The notes under the pieces: model-generated
What the model was told of the DNA's origin: nothing
The model's database searches: none
Seen by the model: only the letters and a program-made list of their open reading frames with translations
Shown: one piece after another, positions 42,666-51,368 of the stretch
How the letters are laid out: each line of letters begins with the position of its first letter
Numbering within the stretch: the stretch's first letter is position 1
Translations under genes and position numbers: made by a program
From: Candidatus Sericytochromatia bacterium
Lineage (GTDB): Bacteria > Cyanobacteriota > Sericytochromatia > UBA7694
Reading direction: 5' to 3'
Assembly: GCA_018780035.1 (NCBI GenBank)
Contig: JADMKE010000016.1
Location: 186,001 to 250,000, forward strand
Length of the DNA stretch: 64,000 nucleotides

Positions 42666-44001
42666 GAAAAAAGCTGAGCAAATTCTGGCCGAGGCCATTC
42701 GCTATTCGCCCGCAGATGAAACCGAAGTGATTCTCAGTGGCGGCAAAACCTTTTCGACCCGTTTTACGAATAATTATATCTCTCAAAACGGGGCCCAAAA
42801 GGAGTATGACCTGACGGTGCGTGTGGCCTTTGGCCAACAGGTGGGTGTGGCCTCTTGTAATCTCTTTGACGGGGATAATCTCAAGCAGGTGGTCGACAAA
42901 GCCTGTCTGGCCGCCCGCCACAGCAAACCCGACCTGGACTGGACATCTGTGTTGGAGCCCCGTGAGACACCCGAAATGCAAGATGCCTATCTGCAGGAAA
43001 CCATCGACTATACCCCCAGTGAAAAAGCTGAGCGTTTGGCGCCGATCTTAAAAAAATCAATAGAGCGGGGTCTGACCTCAGCAGGCATGTTGGTCAATGG
43101 CGATCAGATGCTGACAATGATGAATTCCAAAGGCCTGTTTGCCTATCAGTCTTTGACGTCGGCTTCGTTTACGTACACAGCCATGGCACCCCATCAGGGC
43201 TCGGCCTGGGCGGAATTCCACAGCCATGATATGCGCGAAGTGGAAGTTGAAACCCTGGCGGATCAAGCCATGGAACGGGCCTTGCTGAGCCAAAACCCTG
43301 TGGCGGCAGAGCCCGGTGCGTATACGGTTGTTTTGGCCCCCAGTGCTGTGATCGAATTGGTGGAATTCCTCAATTACCTCGGTTTTGGGGGCATGGCCTA
43401 TCAGGAGAACCGCACCTTTACCGCTGGAAAAATGGGTGAGAAGCTCTTTGATGAGCGCATTTCTCTGATCGACAATCCTTTTGTCAAAGAGGTCTTGGGC
43501 CCCGGTTTTGACTACGAAGGTCATCCCAAACAGGCTTTGGCTTTGATTGAAAATGGCGTGATCAAAAATGTGGCCTATGATCGTCGCATGGCGCAAAAAT
43601 CGGGAGTCAAATCCACAGGCCATGCCCTGATGCCACCTGCCACAATGGGACCTTTCCCGACCCATATTGTCTTGCAGCCCGGCCAAGACAGCCTTGATAG
43701 CATGATTGCTTCGACTGAGCGTGGGATTTATGTGACCCGACTCTGGTATTCCAATGTGGTCGATCCCAAACAGGCAATTATTACAGGCATGACCCGTGAT
43801 GGCACCTTTATGATTGAAGATGGCAAATTGAGCAAACCCCTGCGCAATATGCGTTATAACGAGTCGGTCATCAAGGCCTTTGCCAACGTCGAGGCCTTGG
43901 GCGACCGGATTTATGCCTTCCACGGCTATTTTGGCAAATTGGCTGTGCCCGCACTTAAACTGCGCGACTTCCATTTTACAGGGGTCTCACAAGAGGCTTA
44001 A
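42655..44001 (+). CDS. pmbA: TldE/PmbA partner subunit of the TldD protease
   Basis: This is the non-catalytic partner of TldD, 448 residues, without the HExxxH motif. Family segments are visible: the N-terminal substrate-like half and the C-terminal block ALALIENGVIKNVAYDRRMA followed by VLQPGQDSLDSMI and NVVDPKQAIITGMTRDGTFMIEDG (only as landmarks). The ATG at 42655 (MLNKKKAEQI) overlaps the end of tldD by 11 bases; GTG at 42646 is a possible alternative. Two hairpins with T-runs follow the stop. Confidence 0.92.
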   Translation: MLNKKKAEQILAEAIRYSPADETEVILSGGKTFSTRFTNNYISQNGAQKEYDLTVRVAFGQQVGVASCNLFDGDNLKQVVDKACLAARHSKPDLDWTSVLEPRETPEMQDAYLQETIDYTPSEKAERLAPILKKSIERGLTSAGMLVNGDQMLTMMNSKGLFAYQSLTSASFTYTAMAPHQGSAWAEFHSHDMREVEVETLADQAMERALLSQNPVAAEPGAYTVVLAPSAVIELVEFLNYLGFGGMAYQENRTFTAGKMGEKLFDERISLIDNPFVKEVLGPGFDYEGHPKQALALIENGVIKNVAYDRRMAQKSGVKSTGHALMPPATMGPFPTHIVLQPGQDSLDSMIASTERGIYVTRLWYSNVVDPKQAIITGMTRDGTFMIEDGKLSKPLRNMRYNESVIKAFANVEALGDRIYAFHGYFGKLAVPALKLRDFHFTGVSQEA

Positions 44002-44011
44002 GCCTCTTTTT
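43991..44011 (+). terminator. Hairpin overlapping the pmbA stop codon
   Basis: AAGAGGC (43991-43997) pairs with GCCTCTT (44002-44008) around TTAA, followed by T residues. The stop codon TAA lies in the loop, so a terminating ribosome would cover it. Confidence 0.7.
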
Positions 44012-44019
44012 AAAAGCTC

Positions 44020-44045
44020 AAAAGCCCCGCTACAGCGGGGCTTTT
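44020..44045. terminator. Bidirectional terminator between pmbA and the MotA-like operon
   Basis: AAAAGCCCCGC (44020-44030) pairs perfectly with GCGGGGCTTTT (44035-44045) around TACA. The A- and T-ends make it functional on both strands. It serves the converging pmbA and 44070-44525 genes. Confidence 0.92.
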
Positions 44046-44069
44046 GTCTTGGGTCTGTATCTGAGACTT

Positions 44070-44525
44070 TTAACGCTCTGTTAGCAAAATTTGCCGGCGT
44101 TTGAGGCCGTTTTCGAGCGGCAAAAAGAATCCCCAGCGCAAGAGCAGCAGATACAAACCCGCCAAAAGCACAGTGGCCAGCCAAATACCCAGATATTGCA
44201 TGGCCTGTTTGTCTCCGACATGAACCAGGGCATTGATGCCCTGGAGCAAGACAAAGGCAGACATGACCTGCAACACGAAATACCAGCCGTTTTTCAGGCT
44301 GTTTAAACTGCGTTGCAAATCCTCAATCTCCAAAGGTCTGCTTAAGAGTAATTGCCCCAAAAGCTTGAATTCCGCTTTTTTTCCAAGTGCCAAATAGCCC
44401 AGACTGGCCAAAGCTGTGCACAGGAGTATATCAAGGCTGAAATAATCCCCAATTTTTTGCCCACTGATCACCATGCTCATTCCCCAGAATCCGAAACACA
44501 GGAGATAGATAAATGCCTGTTTCAT
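44070..44525 (-). CDS. Membrane protein, degenerate MotA/ExbB-like, paralogue of upstream gene
   Basis: The 151-residue protein has about four membrane helices (5-21, 30-48, 83-104, 114-136). The last part, LGIWLATVLLAGLYLLLLRWGFFLPLENGL, aligns by eye with the final helix of MotA/TolQ/ExbB-type proton-channel proteins (short landmark FFLPLENGL). The neighbour 44527-44976 shows the pattern more clearly. The ATG at 44525 follows the neighbour's stop by one base and has GGAG 7 bases upstream. It is the last gene of the sigma-factor operon. Function is inferred only at family level. Confidence 0.55.
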   Translation of the reverse strand: MKQAFIYLLCFGFWGMSMVISGQKIGDYFSLDILLCTALASLGYLALGKKAEFKLLGQLLLSRPLEIEDLQRSLNSLKNGWYFVLQVMSAFVLLQGINALVHVGDKQAMQYLGIWLATVLLAGLYLLLLRWGFFLPLENGLKRRQILLTER

Positions 44526-44526
44526 T

Positions 44527-44976
44527 TTAATACTCCGTTCCAATGAGTCTTTGCAGTGCGTTTTGCAGGGGCAAGATCACGCCAAAATTAAAGCAGAGGG
44601 CATAGAGCAGTCCCAAGAAGCTGATAGCCAGGGCGGCCCCCAGAGCGCCCATATCATCGAGATTGCCCAAGGCCTGAACCACACCCAACAAGCTACAAAC
44701 CCCGCCAGCAAGCAGGCCATTTTGGCCGATGCTCTTGAGAATCAGAGCACTTAAATTGGGAGCTTGATCCACTTGATTCATCCCCGTGCTCTGGACAAAG
44801 GCTTTGCTGATTTCAGAAAGTGGGTAATTGACCAGTGTGAAAAGCCAGCCGGCTATAATCATGAGAGCGCTGGGAAGATCCCAGAGATCCAGCCAATGTA
44901 GACCATTCATCGTAAGAAAGACGTGGAAGGCAAGCCCACTTAAAACCAGATAGACCCAACTTTTTATCCATTTCAT
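44527..44976 (-). CDS. MotA/TolQ/ExbB-like membrane protein
   Basis: The 149-residue protein has helices at about 8-25, 33-52, 84-104 and 110-138. The C-terminal pair reads GLLAGGVCSLLGVVQAL, then LGAALAISFLGLLYALCFN and FGVILPLQNAL. This matches the MotA/ExbB pattern of a gllGtviG helix, an acidic dip (NLDD), a second helix and a late LPL. No MotB/ExbD partner is nearby. The ATG at 44976 overlaps the anti-sigma stop (ATGA), with GAGGAG about nine bases upstream. It probably responds to the ECF sigma factor of the same operon. Confidence 0.6.
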   Translation of the reverse strand: MKWIKSWVYLVLSGLAFHVFLTMNGLHWLDLWDLPSALMIIAGWLFTLVNYPLSEISKAFVQSTGMNQVDQAPNLSALILKSIGQNGLLAGGVCSLLGVVQALGNLDDMGALGAALAISFLGLLYALCFNFGVILPLQNALQRLIGTEY

Positions 44977-45434
44977 CCTTTTTTGCTCCTCTGTTGGTAA
45001 ATTTTTTGAATCAAACCCAGCGCCTGTTCGGTTTTGACTGGAAAAGAGGTTTGAATTCTTTCTGTTTTGGGGGGGCGCCGCCAATGCTGGGCTTGGGTGG
45101 CAGGTAGTTCAAGCGGCTGCCAAAAAAGCAGGGCCAAAACCGCCACCAAAGCGGGGATATGTAAAAAGTCAAACCAGATATCGAACTGTAACCAGCGCAA
45201 TTGGCTGCTTTGTTCTTTGACTAAACGGCTGTGTAACCGAGCCTCAAAATCACCTGAAACCTGGATTTCTGGTAGGGCATCTAATAATTGCCAAACACTG
45301 AGCGCTGCTTGCAGTTCAGGCTTTTGCTGGCAAATCAGACAGGTGTGGACATGTTCCACGCTGGCTTGATTGTTTTTTTCTGCCAGGGCTTTTAAAATGG
45401 CTTCTGGCGCAGGGCAGTTTTCGCTTGCGCTCAT
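44973..45434 (-). CDS. Membrane-anchored anti-sigma factor with zinc motif
   Basis: The 153-residue protein starts in a 4-base overlap with the ECF sigma gene, the standard arrangement of a sigma/anti-sigma pair. The N-terminus carries H-x3-C-x2-C (HVHTCLICQ, about residues 28-36), the ZAS zinc anti-sigma motif. A single membrane helix lies at about 92-106 (LHIPALVAVLALLFW), followed by a basic tail. It would hold the sigma factor at the membrane until an envelope signal releases it (family knowledge). Confidence 0.82.
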   Translation of the reverse strand: MSASENCPAPEAILKALAEKNNQASVEHVHTCLICQQKPELQAALSVWQLLDALPEIQVSGDFEARLHSRLVKEQSSQLRWLQFDIWFDFLHIPALVAVLALLFWQPLELPATQAQHWRRPPKTERIQTSFPVKTEQALGLIQKIYQQRSKKG

Positions 45435-46021
45435 CTGATCAACTCCTTGAGTTTTTTCCCCAGGTTTTGCACAGCCCTGAAAACCTGTACTTTGACCTGA
45501 TTATCTGGACAGCCCACAATTTCAGCGATCTGGCTGTATTTGAGGTCTTCAAATTTGCTCAAAACCAAAATCTGTCTTTGTTGGACAGGCAGCGTTGCCA
45601 GGGCCGTTTGGAGATGTTGACGGGTCTCCGCTTGCAGGGCCAATTGTTCAGGGCCCGCCGCAGGGCTGGGCAATTCAAGCGCTGTGTCTTCTAATGGCTC
45701 GAATTGGGTGGGTCTGCGTCCCTGGCTGCGCCAATGGTCCACCAGCAGATGATAGGCCAATCGGTAGAGCCAGGTCGAAAAACGGGCTTGGGCTTGGTAT
45801 TTTTTTGTTTTCCAGACTTTGACAAAGACCTCCTGTGCCAATTCTTCAGCCCTTTCAACCTCTCCCAACTGGCGGTAAAAATAATTCACCAGGGGATGTT
45901 TCCAGCGCTTGACCAACAGATTGAAAGCCTGTTGGTTTTTCTCCAAGACTTGCAACATGAGAGCTTCATCCGGGGGATGGAGGCTGGATTGATTGGGTGT
46001 AGAATTTGTCATGGTTACCAT
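45431..46021 (-). CDS. ECF-type RNA polymerase sigma factor
   Basis: This alternative sigma-70 factor has only regions 2 and 4. Region 2 is visible as QQAFNLLVKRWKHPLVNYFYRQ through EELAQEVFVKVW and FSTWLYRLAYHLLVDHWRS. Region 4 appears as LATLPVQQRQILVLSKFED followed by YSQIAEIVGCPDNQVKVQVFRA. Length is about 197 residues. Start codons at 46024, 46021 and 46012 are all possible; 46021 is used here. A matching ECF-style promoter lies just upstream, indicating autoregulation. The operon continues with an anti-sigma factor and two MotA-like proteins. Confidence 0.93.
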   Translation of the reverse strand: MVTMTNSTPNQSSLHPPDEALMLQVLEKNQQAFNLLVKRWKHPLVNYFYRQLGEVERAEELAQEVFVKVWKTKKYQAQARFSTWLYRLAYHLLVDHWRSQGRRPTQFEPLEDTALELPSPAAGPEQLALQAETRQHLQTALATLPVQQRQILVLSKFEDLKYSQIAEIVGCPDNQVKVQVFRAVQNLGKKLKELIR

Positions 46022-46037
46022 CATAGCTTTCAAATAT

Positions 46038-46066
46038 TCAAACGTCAGTGAGACCAAAAGGTTACA
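46038..46066 (-). promoter_or_regulatory. ECF-type promoter of the sigma-factor operon
   Basis: On the minus strand TGTAACC (46066-46060) and CGTTTGA (46044-46038) are spaced so that 16 bases separate AAC from CGT. This is the classical geometry of ECF promoters (AAC motif at -35, CGT at -10). It sits directly before the ECF gene, so the factor probably activates its own operon. Confidence 0.75.
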
Positions 46067-46092
46067 CGGCAAACGCAAAAAAAGAGGTATTT

Positions 46093-46728
46093 ATGTATCA
46101 ACTCTCTGGTTCTTTGGCTTCGCCTTATGTACGCAAAGTGCGCGTCTTGATTCATGAAAAGGGACTTCAGGACCAAATTGAATTAAAAACTTTGGCCCTT
46201 TCACCGATTGCACCCGACAAAGTACTCTCTACCAAAAACCCACTGGGCAAAATTCCTCTGCTGGAATGCCCCGATGGCACCTTGCTCTATGATTCCCGTG
46301 TTATTTGTGAATTCTTGGACGGATTGAATGAGTGCCCCCGTCTGATTCCGAAAGTGGGACCTGAACGTTGGGAGGTCTTGCGTCTGCAGGCTTTGGCAGA
46401 TGGCATCCTGGATGCGGGCATTTTGATTCGTTATGAAACCTTTTTAAGGCCAGAGTCTTTGCGCTGGTCAGAATGGGTCAGTAGCCAAGGCCAAAAAGTC
46501 AAAGCAGCGCTTGACCAATTGGAACAGTCTGCTGAAAATCTGTCTCAGACCCCTGATTTGGGGACTATTGCTGTGGCCTGCGCCTTTGGCTGGCTGCATT
46601 TTCGCAAACCGCTGGCCGCTTTACCCGAACAAAATTTGTCCCTGGAAGAGGCTTGGCCACAGATTCAGGCGTGGTATGAAGGCTTTTCTCTGCGCCCTGC
46701 GATGCTGGCCACTTTGCCAATTGCTTAA
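46093..46728 (+). CDS. Glutathione S-transferase family protein
   Basis: The 211-residue protein has an N-terminal thioredoxin-like domain (MYQLSGSLASPYVRKVRVLI, with the S-P-Y-V-R-K active-site loop), then NPLGKIPLLECPDG and DSRVICEFLD, and a helical C-terminal domain. GST-fold proteins detoxify electrophiles or act in stress metabolism; glutathione use is unproven here. The ATG at 46093 is chosen because AGAGG lies upstream and the N-terminus fits the family. It is divergent from the ECF operon. Confidence 0.9.
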   Translation: MYQLSGSLASPYVRKVRVLIHEKGLQDQIELKTLALSPIAPDKVLSTKNPLGKIPLLECPDGTLLYDSRVICEFLDGLNECPRLIPKVGPERWEVLRLQALADGILDAGILIRYETFLRPESLRWSEWVSSQGQKVKAALDQLEQSAENLSQTPDLGTIAVACAFGWLHFRKPLAALPEQNLSLEEAWPQIQAWYEGFSLRPAMLATLPIA

Positions 46729-46757
46729 CGACCTGGGGTGGCAGATGCCGCAAAGCC

Positions 46758-46766
46758 TGATACAAT
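46758..46766 (+). promoter_or_regulatory. Extended -10 promoter element of the EAL-HDOD gene
   Basis: TGATACAAT (TG, one base, TACAAT) is an extended -10 box 27 bases before the ATG at 46794. No clear -35 box is present, as is usual for extended -10 promoters. Confidence 0.5.
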
Positions 46767-46793
46767 AATGTATTAAGCAGGATTTGTGAGTTT

Positions 46794-48002
46794 ATGTCAG
46801 AAGTTTATATTGGACGTCAACCTATCTTTAATCGCAATCTCGAAGTCTTTGGCTACGAATTGCTCTACCGAAGTGCGGACATGGACCGTGCTGAATTTTT
46901 GGACGGAAATCATGCTACTTCGGTTGTTATTTCCAATACCTTTTTGGAAATTGGCCTTGAGCGCTTGGTCGGGGATAAATGGGCGTTTATTAATTTGACG
47001 CGCCCCTTTTTAATGGGGGAATACCCCATTCCATTGCAGCCAGACAAATTGATTCTGGAAATTCTGGAAGATATTGTCCTGGACCAAGAATTGGTTGAGG
47101 CCGTGCGGGATCTCAAAGCTCAGGGATTTACCCTCGCACTCGATGATATCACTGATCCGGCCCGTTTAGAGGCACTGGCAGGTCTGGCCAGCATGGTCAA
47201 AGTGGATTTGATGACCACCAATCGGCTTTTGCTGCCTCAGCAGGTCGACAAGTATATGAGCTCTCGGGTGAGTTTGCTGGCTGAGAAAATCGAAACCTTT
47301 GAAGAGTTTGAATGGTGTCAAAACTTGGGCTTTGACTATTTTCAAGGCTATTTTCTCTCCAAACCCCAGGTGATCAAAGAGAAAAAGCTCAAAGGCACCA
47401 AAATTGTGATTATGGAGCTTTTGGCCGCCCTGCAAAAACCGGATGTGGAATTTAATAAAGTTGAAGAGATCATTCAAAAAGACGTGGCTCTCAGTTATAA
47501 ACTGATCCGTTTGATCAACTCGGCTTATTATGGCGTGCGTTCGGAAATAAAATCGATCAAACAGGCCCTGACACTTCTTGGGCTCAAGCAAATTCAGTCT
47601 TGGGTCTCATTGCTCTTGTTGTCTGAAGCGGATAAAAAACCTTCTGAATTGATCAAAACAGCCATGATCCGTGGCAAGATGTGTGAAATTTTGGCTGAAG
47701 ACTTACACGAGCCACGTCCGGAGATTCCATTTACCATTGGCCTCTTCTCGGTCTTGGATGCCTTGATGGACATGAGCCTGGAAGATATTTTGGCCCAGGT
47801 GCCTTTGGCCCAAGAGGTCAAAGACGCTCTTTTGAAACACACAGGCCCCTATGGCCGTTTATTGTCCTGTGTTTTGGCCTATGAAAAAGCAGATTGGCCC
47901 AATGTCCGCCTGCAGGGATTGAATCCTGTCAACGTGGTCGATGCTTATCTTGAAGCTGTTGATTGGGCCGATGAATTGGCTGGCTTTGTCACCAGCAATT
48001 AG
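46794..48002 (+). CDS. EAL-HDOD signalling protein (YuxH type)
   Basis: The 402-residue cytoplasmic protein joins an EAL-like domain (about 1-195) to an HDOD domain (about 200-400). The EAL part opens YIGRQPIFNRNLEVFGYELLYRS and ends FDYFQGYFLSKP. The diguanylate-phosphodiesterase residues are only partly kept, and the usual DDFG segment reads DDITDP, so it is probably inactive as an enzyme and may bind c-di-GMP or protein partners. The HDOD part shows DVALSYKLIRLINSAYYG. Similar proteins influence motility and biofilm. This is the second HDOD protein in the window. Confidence 0.88.
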   Translation: MSEVYIGRQPIFNRNLEVFGYELLYRSADMDRAEFLDGNHATSVVISNTFLEIGLERLVGDKWAFINLTRPFLMGEYPIPLQPDKLILEILEDIVLDQELVEAVRDLKAQGFTLALDDITDPARLEALAGLASMVKVDLMTTNRLLLPQQVDKYMSSRVSLLAEKIETFEEFEWCQNLGFDYFQGYFLSKPQVIKEKKLKGTKIVIMELLAALQKPDVEFNKVEEIIQKDVALSYKLIRLINSAYYGVRSEIKSIKQALTLLGLKQIQSWVSLLLLSEADKKPSELIKTAMIRGKMCEILAEDLHEPRPEIPFTIGLFSVLDALMDMSLEDILAQVPLAQEVKDALLKHTGPYGRLLSCVLAYEKADWPNVRLQGLNPVNVVDAYLEAVDWADELAGFVTSN

Positions 48003-48015
48003 GTTTGGTTGTTTG

Positions 48016-49338
48016 CTAGGGGCTGTTTTCTGGCAGCCATTGCTGGCTCACACGGTCATAAGACAGGGGGTGCCCCAAGACTTTGAGGGTCTTTAAGAGG
48101 CCTTCTTGAATTGGGGTGCGGTCAGAGTGAAAGGCCTGCCGCAAATTTTCCAATACGGTGTCAGAGCGGCTGAGATGGCGTAATAATTCCACCAAAATGG
48201 GAATCGAGCGGGGGTCTTGTAGGGTCTTTAAGGTTTCCAGAGCGACTTCCATTTCTTCGCGGTGATCTTGGGCCAGGGCACTTCTAAGAGCGCCAATGAC
48301 TTCTTCTAGATAACCAGGATGACCCCATTTTGCCAGGATTTGAATCGCTTTTAAGCGGCTCAAATTGCTCCAATAGGAGGCATGGATTCCTGCGCGCAAA
48401 AGCGGACCTGCCAGGGTTTGGTACTCATGGTTTTGAAATTGGCTCAGGACGTCTAAAGCGGCACAACGGACTTGGCCAAAGGCCCCTTCGGCTTGATGAG
48501 AATCGGGTATTGTTTCTACAAGCAAAGAACAGAGTATTTCCCAGACTTCTACTTCGGAGATTTTTTTTAAGAGCCCCAACGCGGTTGTTGTGAGACTGTG
48601 TTGGCCCGGAGACAAGACCAAACGCCGCAAAGCGGGCAGTGCCTGAGACAGGTTCTGGGCTTCTTTTAAGATCGAGAGCGCTGCACGTAGAGCACCCGAA
48701 AAGCGAGAGCGCATCAAGATATCTTCGGCCAAAGCCAAAGGTGCAAATTGGGCTATTTTGAGTTCGATTTGAGCAGGGGAGATGCCGTTTTCTGCCAAAG
48801 GGAGTTCCAAGGCAATGATCGTTTCCAAAATCATGGGCCAATGGTTTTCACGGGCCTCTGGTCCGAGCAGATGGGCATAGATTTCGAGTAAATCCAGATT
48901 GAGATCTTCCAGGATATTTTGGGTTTCTGCCATTGAGAAGCGCTGCATGAAAAAAGGGCCTTGTTTCAAGGCCTTGATCTGTTGTTCCAAGGCCTGTAAG
49001 GCGTGGTAGCGATGGTATTGGGGACGTAAGTAGGGATCGGGTTGCAACTGATAGGGACTGCTTGGGGGACGGGCCTGTGTACTGACTAAACGGCGGTCCA
49101 AGCGCAAATGGAGCAAAATGCGCACATTTTCTAAGGCCTGAGCACTGAGTACCTGTTTTAATACCAGCGGCTGCAGGGCCAATAAAGCGTATTCCAATAA
49201 AAGGCGCAGTTGTTCCCAGGGCACGGGCAGCGGCTCTGTGTGTGTGGGCTCAGACTTAGGCGGCCAATCCGCCAGGGCTCGCCAGAGGGATTGTACATCT
49301 TGCCAAGCTGGGTCTGCCAAGAGGGCTTCCCATTGCAT
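48016..49338 (-). CDS. HEAT-repeat-type helical protein
   Basis: The 440-residue cytoplasmic protein is Leu/Ala/Gln-rich. The second half shows HEAT-like helical pairs, for example RCAALDVLSQFQNHEYQTLA, then AIQILAKWGHPGYLEEVIGAL and VALETLKTLQDPRSIPILVELL. The first half is helical without clear repeats. HEAT arrays are binding scaffolds. It begins 5 bases after the parA stop on the same strand, so it is probably the last gene of the oligopeptide-transporter run. Function unknown. Confidence 0.75.
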   Translation of the reverse strand: MQWEALLADPAWQDVQSLWRALADWPPKSEPTHTEPLPVPWEQLRLLLEYALLALQPLVLKQVLSAQALENVRILLHLRLDRRLVSTQARPPSSPYQLQPDPYLRPQYHRYHALQALEQQIKALKQGPFFMQRFSMAETQNILEDLNLDLLEIYAHLLGPEARENHWPMILETIIALELPLAENGISPAQIELKIAQFAPLALAEDILMRSRFSGALRAALSILKEAQNLSQALPALRRLVLSPGQHSLTTTALGLLKKISEVEVWEILCSLLVETIPDSHQAEGAFGQVRCAALDVLSQFQNHEYQTLAGPLLRAGIHASYWSNLSRLKAIQILAKWGHPGYLEEVIGALRSALAQDHREEMEVALETLKTLQDPRSIPILVELLRHLSRSDTVLENLRQAFHSDRTPIQEGLLKTLKVLGHPLSYDRVSQQWLPENSP

Positions 49339-49342
49339 GATT

Positions 49343-50161
49343 TTAGGCGGTTTGAGCGGTGGCTTCAGCCCGGTATTTCTGTTGCAAATGCTGAGCCAAG
49401 GAGCGGTAGGCCAAAGAACCCGGTGAGTTCATATCGTAGAGGACCACGGGTCGGTGAGCGGCAATGGCTTCACTCAGACGGGGGTCACGGGGAATGACGG
49501 CATCAAAGAGCAAACCCTGAAAATGTGACTTGGCCTGTTCGAGTAAGCGGCGGGAATAGCCAATCGAAGGATCAAACATGGTCATGAGAATCCCTTCGAT
49601 TTGCAGCCAGCGGTTGCTGGATTTCTGTAAATCGCGAATCAGTCCCAGCAGGCGGGGCATGGTGCCCAGAGCCATTTCTTCACATTGCAGGGGCACCAGA
49701 ATGGAATCGGCTGCAGCCAAAGCCATGCGCGGCAGGGCTGAAAGTGAAGGAGGGGCATCGATCAAAATAAAGTCAAATTGCCCAATCGCCAGATCCACCG
49801 CGTTTTTTAAGAGTTCAGGATCTTCGACGGCCTGCTGAGACAGCCAAATCTCATCTTCGGTAGAGGTGATATTGGAGGGCAGCAGGTGCAGATTTTTGAT
49901 CATGGTTTTGTAGATATAGGGCTCGATCTGCTCCTGTTTGAGCAATTCGAGGGCCCCACAGCGAAACATTTCCAAGAGCCCGCCATGGGTGAGTTTGTTG
50001 GGGCTCAGTCCCATGCAGCGGCTGGTGCTGCCCTGGGGGTCAAAATCGACCACCAAGACCCGGTTGTCCAGCAGGGCCAGCCATGCAGCCAAATTGACAA
50101 CCGTGGTGGTTTTTCCCACGCCCCCTTTTTGGCTGCTGATGGCAATAATCCGCGTTTTCAT
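49343..50161 (-). CDS. ParA/MinD-family P-loop ATPase
   Basis: This is a Walker-type positioning ATPase of 272 residues. The deviant Walker A motif KGGVGKTT lies at residues 12-19, FDPQGSTSRCMG forms switch I, and the Walker B stretch reads FILIDAPPSLS. ParA proteins move plasmids, chromosomes or protein clusters along the nucleoid. No ParB or centromere-like repeat is nearby, and the gene directly follows oppC (ATG one base after its stop). A role in placing a protein complex, such as a transporter or chemoreceptor array, is an inference. The ATG at 50161 is the only start giving a family-like N-terminus. Confidence 0.9.
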   Translation of the reverse strand: MKTRIIAISSQKGGVGKTTTVVNLAAWLALLDNRVLVVDFDPQGSTSRCMGLSPNKLTHGGLLEMFRCGALELLKQEQIEPYIYKTMIKNLHLLPSNITSTEDEIWLSQQAVEDPELLKNAVDLAIGQFDFILIDAPPSLSALPRMALAAADSILVPLQCEEMALGTMPRLLGLIRDLQKSSNRWLQIEGILMTMFDPSIGYSRRLLEQAKSHFQGLLFDAVIPRDPRLSEAIAAHRPVVLYDMNSPGSLAYRSLAQHLQQKYRAEATAQTA

Positions 50162-50162
50162 A

Positions 50163-51365
50163 CTAGACCTGTTTCTTGGCATCAAAGGCGTCGCGCAGGC
50201 CGTCGCCGAAGAAGTTAAAACCAAAGACGGTCAATACAATCGCAAAGCCAGGAATCAGGAGCCAAGGGCTCTGTTGCACTGCGACAATATTTTTGGCTTC
50301 ACTTAACATCAGGCCCCAACTGGACTCAGGATCCTGAATCCCCAAGCTCAAGAAGCTCAAGGCCGCTTCGCCGAGGGTATAAGCCGGAATCGAAATGGTC
50401 GCAGAGACAATGATCCAAGAGGACATCTGGGGAATGATGTGTTTGATAATAATCGGAATATCTTTCATCCCTACGGCCCTGGCTGCTTCAACATATTCCA
50501 TTTGCCGCAAGCTGAGTACCTGGCCACGGTAAATTCGGGCCTGGCCTGCCCAGCCAATAAAGCTAAGAATGACGATGACCGCCAAATAGCGCTGAATGGA
50601 GGTCAGCCCTTTGGGCAGGGTGGCAGAGAGGGTTAGCAAGAGATACAAACTGGGGAAAGAGATAATCGCCTCAACCACACGCATGATCACGTTGTCGACC
50701 ATACCGCCAAAATAGCCGGCAATGCCCCCCATTAAGAGACCGATAGGGTAAGAGATGAAAATAGCCAGGATGCCTACCGTGAGCGAAATTCGCCCCCCAA
50801 AGAGCAGGCGCGTAAAAATATCGCGGCCCTGGATATCTGCACCCCAAATATACAGACGATTGGGTTTTTCTTCGGACAAAAGTGTGGCGGGCTGGCCGCT
50901 TGCATTCACGGCAGAACCAATCCCAAAGAGGTGTAAATTCATGGGCACCAGGCCCAGAAATTTATAGTCTTCACCTTTGCTGAAAAATTGCACGGGGTAA
51001 AGGATCTTTTTATCCACCACCAAACGGCTGGAGGGAATGCCATTTTCACCCATGATCAGCTTTTTGCGCACATGGTAGATAAAAGGGCCTTTAAATTGGC
51101 CTTCATGGTTAAAATGCAGTTGCGAAGGTGGAAAATGGGAATGATTGATGACAGAGGAATTCATGCCATAGGGGCTGAGAATATCTGCCAAAAATGCCGA
51201 CATGTACAAGATAGTCAGGATAATTAATCCCAAGATTGCCAAGCGGTGACGCAAAAAGCGCCTTAAAATTTTTTGACGGGTCGAAGTCATTGCTGGGAGA
51301 CCAGCAGTGGCGCGTACCGCCTCCTGCGCGTCTACAATCTGTGTATCCAGAGAATGGGTACTCAT
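50163..51365 (-). CDS. oppC: Oligopeptide ABC transporter permease, OppC type
   Basis: The 400-residue membrane subunit has an N-terminal helix (about 36-55), a long periplasmic insertion (about 65-165) and the binding-protein-dependent transport fold with LYIWGADIQGRDIFTRLLFG, VGILAIFISYPIGLLMG and the EAA-loop YVEAARAVGMKDIPIIIKHIIPQ. The insertion (NHSHFPPSQLHF through LGLVPMNLHLFGIG) is typical of a subset of OppC proteins. It is coupled to oppB upstream and to parA downstream. Substrate is presumably peptides. Confidence 0.93.
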   Translation of the reverse strand: MSTHSLDTQIVDAQEAVRATAGLPAMTSTRQKILRRFLRHRLAILGLIILTILYMSAFLADILSPYGMNSSVINHSHFPPSQLHFNHEGQFKGPFIYHVRKKLIMGENGIPSSRLVVDKKILYPVQFFSKGEDYKFLGLVPMNLHLFGIGSAVNASGQPATLLSEEKPNRLYIWGADIQGRDIFTRLLFGGRISLTVGILAIFISYPIGLLMGGIAGYFGGMVDNVIMRVVEAIISFPSLYLLLTLSATLPKGLTSIQRYLAVIVILSFIGWAGQARIYRGQVLSLRQMEYVEAARAVGMKDIPIIIKHIIPQMSSWIIVSATISIPAYTLGEAALSFLSLGIQDPESSWGLMLSEAKNIVAVQQSPWLLIPGFAIVLTVFGFNFFGDGLRDAFDAKKQV

Positions 51366-51368
51366 GTA

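Noticed and set aside
43078..43974. Antisense open frame inside pmbA
   Set aside because: pmbA is clear on the plus strand and the shadow has no family-like motif.
49343..50161. Plasmid-type partition locus
   Set aside because: Only the ParA-like ATPase is present; no ParB gene or repeated centromere-like sites were seen, and the neighbours are transporter genes.
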